Below are positions 62,454 through 64,000 of a DNA stretch of 64,000 nucleotides, piece after piece (position 1 is the first letter of the stretch; every line of letters begins with the position of its first letter). The notes below the pieces were generated by a model that worked only from the letters and a program-made list of their open reading frames with translations, was not told the origin of the DNA and did no database searches. Made by a program: the position numbers and the translations under genes. The stretch is taken from the NCBI GenBank assembly GCA_964030475.1, contig CAXIPT010000003.1, forward strand, positions 6,888,511 to 6,952,510, given 5' to 3'. Source of the stretch: Tethya wilhelma (taxonomy: Eukaryota; Porifera; Demospongiae; Tethyida; Tethyidae).

Positions 62454-64000
62454 GCACCTTGAGAGTATTTGGATGTAGAAAGGTGGTATGGAAATGGGAC
62501 TTGCATCATTGTATTCAGCGCAATGAGAGCATTCAAACTATATCCATTTCATTATGATTTGCCAAACTCTAGCCCGATTAGGTCCCACCTATAATAAGCA
62601 CTGTTTCAGTAGGCTTAGGGTTATGATCATTTCCGGTGGGAATATGCACTACTGCATGGTTCTGAATATATATATCTAACTTTGGGTCATCTATTTTTAT
62701 ATATCATTTGAAACCTCATTTCATGCTAAATACAATGGCAAAACTTCCATTTTAAAACAATAAAACCCTTTACTGGCAATGGTCAAAAGTATGTAGTCAT
62801 TACAGGGAAAAACACCTAAAAGCACCTTGAGTATATTAGAGTGTAGGAAGGTCATATGGAATTAAGACTTACACCACTGTATTTAGTAATATGCGAGCAT
62901 TCAAACGATATCCATTTGTTATGATTTGATAATTTTTGGCCTGATTAGGTCCCACCCATAATAAGCACTGTTTCAGTAGGGTTATGATCATTTCCGGTGG
63001 GAATATGCACTACTGCATGGTTCTGAATATAACTAACTATACATTATCTACTTTTATCCAAAATGAGACATCTTATATTTTATATCACTAAAAAGCTTAT
63101 TTCATGCTGAATACAATGTTCCATCTTCAAACAATAAACCCTTTACTGGCAATAGTCAAAAGTATGTAGTTGGTACAGTAAAAAAACACCTAAAAGCACC
63201 TTGAGTATATTAGGGTGTAGAAAGGTCATATAAAATTGGGATCTGCACCATTGTATTCAGTTCGATGAGAGCATTTTGACGATATCCATTATGTTATGAT
63301 TTTCTAAACTTTGGCCTGATTAGGTCCTACCCAGTACATGCACTGTTTGCGAGTATGATTGTTTCCCATGGAAGTGTATGGGGGTTCTGAATAAAACCAA
63401 TTCTGTTTCATCTGTTTTTATCCAAAATAGGATAAATTATATATCATTAGAAAGTTCATTTCATGTTGAACACAATGGTACTATTTTTATTTTCAAATAA
63501 TAAACACTTCACTGACAATAGTCAAAAGTATGTAGTCGTTGCAGGGAAAAAATACCTAAAAGCACCTTGAGTATATTACAGCGTAGAAAGGTCATACAGA
63601 ATTAAGACTTCCACCACTGTATTCAGTGATATGCGAGCATTCAAACGATATCCATTTGTTACGATGAGCTAAACTTTGGCCTGATTAGGTCCCACCCATA
63701 ATAAGATCTGTTTCAGTAAGGTTATGATCATTTCCAATGGGAATATGCACTACTGCATGGTTCTGAATATAACTAACTATGCATTATCTATTTTTATCCA
63801 AAATGAGACATCTTGTAATATAATTATCAGTAGAAAGCTCATTTCATGGTGAATACAATGGTAAAACTTCCACCTTCAAACAATAAACCCTTTACTGGCA
63901 ATGGTCAAAAGTATGCAGTTGGTATAGATAAAAACACCTAAAAGCACCTTGAGTATATTAGGGTGTAGAAAGGTCATATGAAATTGGGATCTGCACCATT
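62454..64000. repeat. Tandem satellite, unit about 370 bp, over four units
   Basis: Unit starts marked by GCACCTTGAG are at 62,454, 62,822, 63,196, 63,562 and 63,944 (366-382 bp apart). Each unit contains CTGATTAGGTCCCACC, CACTACTGCATGGTTCTGAA and CCCTTTACTGGCAAT. The array continues beyond the window. No coding frame. Confidence 0.9.

Noticed and set aside
62454..64000. CRISPR array
   Set aside because: Units of about 370 bp without spacers, in a eukaryotic context, are satellite DNA.

Overview
The window looks like invertebrate nuclear DNA, most likely from a demosponge. This is inferred from AT-rich sequence with short GT-AG introns, very dense small transposons, and one very large gene built from tandem Calx-beta domains, a design typical of sponge aggregation-factor core proteins. 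Nothing prokaryotic, organellar or CRISPR-like is present. All exon models were made by eye from GT/AG borders, reading phase and domain alignment, so coordinates of introns are inferences.

Layout. 1-9,500 is a transposon field: two foldback elements, a dispersed repeat (R1), a hairpin-ended element family (M1), one copy of a 1.26-kb duplication, and a broken integrase-like gene on the minus strand (5,559-6,992) that carries its own MITE. 9,500-16,600 holds R1 again, the second copy of the duplication (its edge coincides with a single N), and a few orphan candidate exons. 16,774-17,846 is the best intact protein gene of the left half, a two-exon plus-strand gene of unknown function. It lies tail to tail with a P-element/THAP9-type transposase pseudogene (18,001-19,745). 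That pseudogene is cut by a hAT element (19,746-22,280) carrying a ZMYM1-like transposase pseudogene. A MITE with a 9-bp target duplication follows, then a second hAT-type pseudogene (23,440-26,690) interrupted by a TTAA-flanked element. 27,000-30,450 has a foldback element, an unrecognised degenerate or multi-exon gene, a minisatellite present in both orientations, and an M1 element.

30,599-60,668 on the minus strand is the main object: 18 recognisable Calx-beta domains, nearly all split into an A exon and a B exon with phase-1 borders, followed by a cysteine-containing C-terminal module and a stop at 30,599. The 5' end is not visible. The array has been remodelled: domains 5-18 are recent near-copies, domain 6 has lost its intron, an 0.87-kb inversion (about 40,038-40,910) cuts domain 12 in two and turns domain 11's second exon around, domain 16 has a 22-bp frameshifting duplication, and domain 3 has a lost splice donor and a frameshift. 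Because almost every exon is phase 1 at both ends, faulty exons could be skipped without losing frame.

Inside the roughly 9-kb gap between the two halves of domain 3 lies a plus-strand cluster of small secreted-protein genes: an intact four-exon, eight-cysteine protein (51,270-52,969), and a threonine-rich family with one intact, one frameshifted and one transposon-split member. 60,700-64,000 has no recognised gene, a long CAGA microsatellite, and a tandem satellite with a unit near 370 bp that runs off the window end.
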